From an uncultured Clostridia bacterium (GTDB lineage: Bacteria > Bacillota_I > Bacilli_A > RF39 > UBA660), in NCBI GenBank assembly GCA_948433815.1, contig CAOJDZ010000048.1, forward strand, positions 1 to 6,085: a DNA stretch of 6,085 nt. Direction: 5' to 3'. The notes below the pieces were generated by a model, which did no database searches, had not been told where the DNA came from, and saw nothing but the letters and a program-made list of their open reading frames with translations. Positions 5,097 to 6,085 of the stretch are shown here, in pieces. Each line of letters starts with the position of its first letter. The first letter of the stretch is position 1. The translations under genes and the position numbers were made by a program.

Positions 5097-5642
5097 GTGA
5101 GTGAAATTACAATAGAAAAACGAAATTTATTTTTTGAGTATTTAGAAGAAGAGGGATTGAGTCCTGAAAAAAACAGAAGTATTCTTGAAGTTTCTCCTAG
5201 TATTCTTACTAGCCAGTCTTTTTGTTTAGTGGAAAAATATGGAGAATTGTATAAGCAATTTTTGGTCTCAAGAAGATTTGAACAAGAATCTTTTAAAGGA
5301 GTACCAGTAAAAGGAATGCTTGGACAAGTAATTTTAGAAAAAGGAAATCTAGTAGTTCCAGTTCCTACTAGAGATAAATTACGTGGTTATTATAATATTT
5401 TAAAGTGTGCTCCATTTGATATTTTATTGATTCAAGGGCAAATTGATGATGCGTATTCATTAGTAAAGGCTAGACAACAACTTTTATTTGGAGATGTGTG
5501 TGAAAAACATGATTATGTCACTAAAAAAGCATATTATGATTTAGTAAAAGCAATACAAAGATATAATGATTATGGTGATTATGAAATGCATCATGATAGG
5601 AAAAATAATCATGAATATTATTTAATAATGAGAAAAAAATAG
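5097..5642 (+). CDS. hypothetical protein, first member of a tandem paralogue pair, 181 aa
   Basis: The family is not recognised. The GTG start at 5097 lies seven bases after SD GGAGGT (5084-5089), the same spacing as in the paralogue, where the equivalent codon is ATG. An ATG at 5082 overlaps the SD and is rejected. The protein appears soluble, with no signal peptide or membrane helix. Residues 2-25 look helical (KRNLFFEYLEEEGLSPEKN). The blocks SILEVSPSILTSQS (28-41), KYGELYKQFLVSRRFEQ (47-63) and APFDILLIQGQ (105-115) with SLVKARQQLLFG (121-132) are shared with the second copy. The last 45 residues are rich in Tyr, His, Asp and Lys (DYGDYEMHHDRKNNHEYY). The conserved aromatic and basic residues suggest a small-molecule or nucleic-acid interaction, but no catalytic motif can be named. 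It follows eno by 25 bases and could be co-transcribed with it or use its own promoter. Confidence 0.85.
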   Translation: MSEITIEKRNLFFEYLEEEGLSPEKNRSILEVSPSILTSQSFCLVEKYGELYKQFLVSRRFEQESFKGVPVKGMLGQVILEKGNLVVPVPTRDKLRGYYNILKCAPFDILLIQGQIDDAYSLVKARQQLLFGDVCEKHDYVTKKAYYDLVKAIQRYNDYGDYEMHHDRKNNHEYYLIMRKK

Positions 5643-5659
5643 TTATTTTTTTAATTTGC

Positions 5660-5668
5660 TGGTATAAT
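5660..5668 (+). promoter_or_regulatory. extended -10 promoter of the second paralogue
   Basis: TGGTATAAT gives a TG, one base and a perfect TATAAT (5663-5668), an extended -10 that can work without a strong -35; none is present (TAGTTA at 5640-5645 matches 3 of 6). The predicted start is about 5675, the first base of SD GGAGGT (5675-5680), giving a leader of about 13 bases. Confidence 0.6.
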
Positions 5669-5687
5669 TATATTGGAGGTTTTAGTT

Positions 5688-6085
5688 ATGTTTCAAATTA
5701 CGACTGTTAAAAGGGATGCATTTTTTCAATATTTAGAAAAAGAAGGATTAGTATTAGGAAAAAATTATAATATTTTAGAAGTGGCACCTAGTATACTTTT
5801 GAGTCAATCACTTTTGATCCAAAAAAAATATGCAGAATTATATAGACAATTTTTAGTTTCTAGACGTTTTAAACAAGATTATGATTTAGTTAATTCTACT
5901 GGAGAAATTAAAGGTATTAGAGGAATGGTAGAATGTGAGGATGCTGACGTTAGAGTTATACCAAATAAGAGAGGATTTAGGTCATTTTATTCGATTTTTC
6001 AAGCAAAACCATTTGATACTTTATTAATTCAAGGACAACCAGAAGAAACATATAATTTAGTAAGAGCAAGACAATATTTATTATT
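5688..6085 (+). CDS. hypothetical protein, second tandem paralogue, 3' end outside the window
   Basis: This is a partial gene: 132 full codons are visible without a stop, continuing beyond the window. The ATG lies seven bases after SD GGAGGT (5675-5680). Over the visible part it aligns with the preceding gene: FFQYLEKEGL, ILEVAPSILLSQS, KYAELYRQFLVSRRFKQ, PFDTLLIQGQ and LVRARQYLL. It differs mainly in a central segment of about 25-30 residues (around 64-95: DYDLVNSTGEIKG, CEDADVRVIP), where it is a few residues longer than the first copy. No signal peptide or membrane segment is visible. The conserved blocks probably mark the functional core and the variable centre a divergent surface or specificity region, but this is inference. 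By comparison with the neighbour a total length of about 180-190 residues is expected. The function is not recognised. Confidence 0.85.
   Translation, partial: MFQITTVKRDAFFQYLEKEGLVLGKNYNILEVAPSILLSQSLLIQKKYAELYRQFLVSRRFKQDYDLVNSTGEIKGIRGMVECEDADVRVIPNKRGFRSFYSIFQAKPFDTLLIQGQPEETYNLVRARQYLL

Larger units (their letters stand above)
5072..6085 (+). repeat. tandem gene duplication (two diverged paralogous units)
   Basis: Two units of about 590 bases lie head to tail, each with TATAAT, six bases, GGAGGT, seven bases, a start codon and a related coding sequence. The first protein begins at 5097 and the second at 5688. By manual alignment 39 of the first 62 aligned residues after the start are identical; shared blocks include SRRF, the PFD-x-LLIQGQ segment and ARQ-x-LL. 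The copies are well diverged, so this is an old duplication and not recent repeat DNA. Confidence 0.85.

Noticed and set aside
5633..5652. A/T-only hairpin (8 bp, loop AGTT) over the stop codon of the first paralogue as a terminator
   Set aside because: It has no G-C pairs and in this AT-rich DNA may be accidental; at most a weak terminator, so not listed as a feature.
1..6085. UGA read as tryptophan (Mollicute code)
   Set aside because: Every tryptophan in the genes is TGG and no gene needs read-through of an in-frame TGA; the absence of TGA stops among so few genes is not informative.
1..6085. tRNA, rRNA, CRISPR or insertion sequences
   Set aside because: No cloverleaf, rRNA-like stretch, regularly spaced repeats or transposase-like frame with terminal inverted repeats was seen on either strand.

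Overview
The window is very AT-rich and carries housekeeping genes of a low-GC Gram-positive bacterium (Bacillota, most likely Bacilli). The evidence is an infC-rpmI-rplT operon behind a structured leader, strong Shine-Dalgarno (SD) sequences, consensus-like sigma-A promoters, many AGA/TTA/ATA codons and a FemAB-type cell-wall enzyme. All tryptophans in the genes are TGG and the visible stops are TAA or TAG, so nothing requires a recoded UGA. The FemAB protein argues for a peptidoglycan wall and against a wall-less Mollicute. The C-terminally extended L20 recalls Mollicute-related or uncultured gut Bacilli lineages, but that placement is an inference.

Layout. 1-281: AT-rich DNA with a short minus-strand reading frame behind a strong ribosome site, possibly the broken start of a gene leaving the window, plus weak operator-like palindromes. 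282-1772: one transcription unit of promoter, candidate L20-type attenuator leader, infC (translation initiation factor IF3, starting at AUA), rpmI (L35), rplT (L20 with an added C-terminal helical domain) and an intrinsic terminator overlapping the rplT stop. 1773-2392: a separately promoted gene of unknown function (159 aa). 2394-2431: a hairpin shared as terminator by this gene and the convergent femX-like gene. 2403-3662 (minus): FemAB-family peptidoglycan bridge aminoacyltransferase. 3663-3823: back-to-back promoters. 3824-5071: eno (enolase), intact. 5072-6085: two tandem paralogues of an unrecognised family; the second runs off the window. The duplicated unit includes the -10 box, the SD and the spacing to the start codon.

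Functionally, the first operon supplies translation initiation and 50S assembly and is probably feedback-controlled by L20 through the leader. Enolase serves lower glycolysis and the FemAB protein serves wall cross-linking. Nothing in the sequence ties the three unknown genes to these pathways. They share a promoter architecture that predicts very short mRNA leaders beginning at or near the SD. No tRNA, rRNA, CRISPR array, insertion sequence or known mobile element is visible. The least explained parts are the tandem paralogue family, the L20 extension and the broken-looking frame at the left edge.
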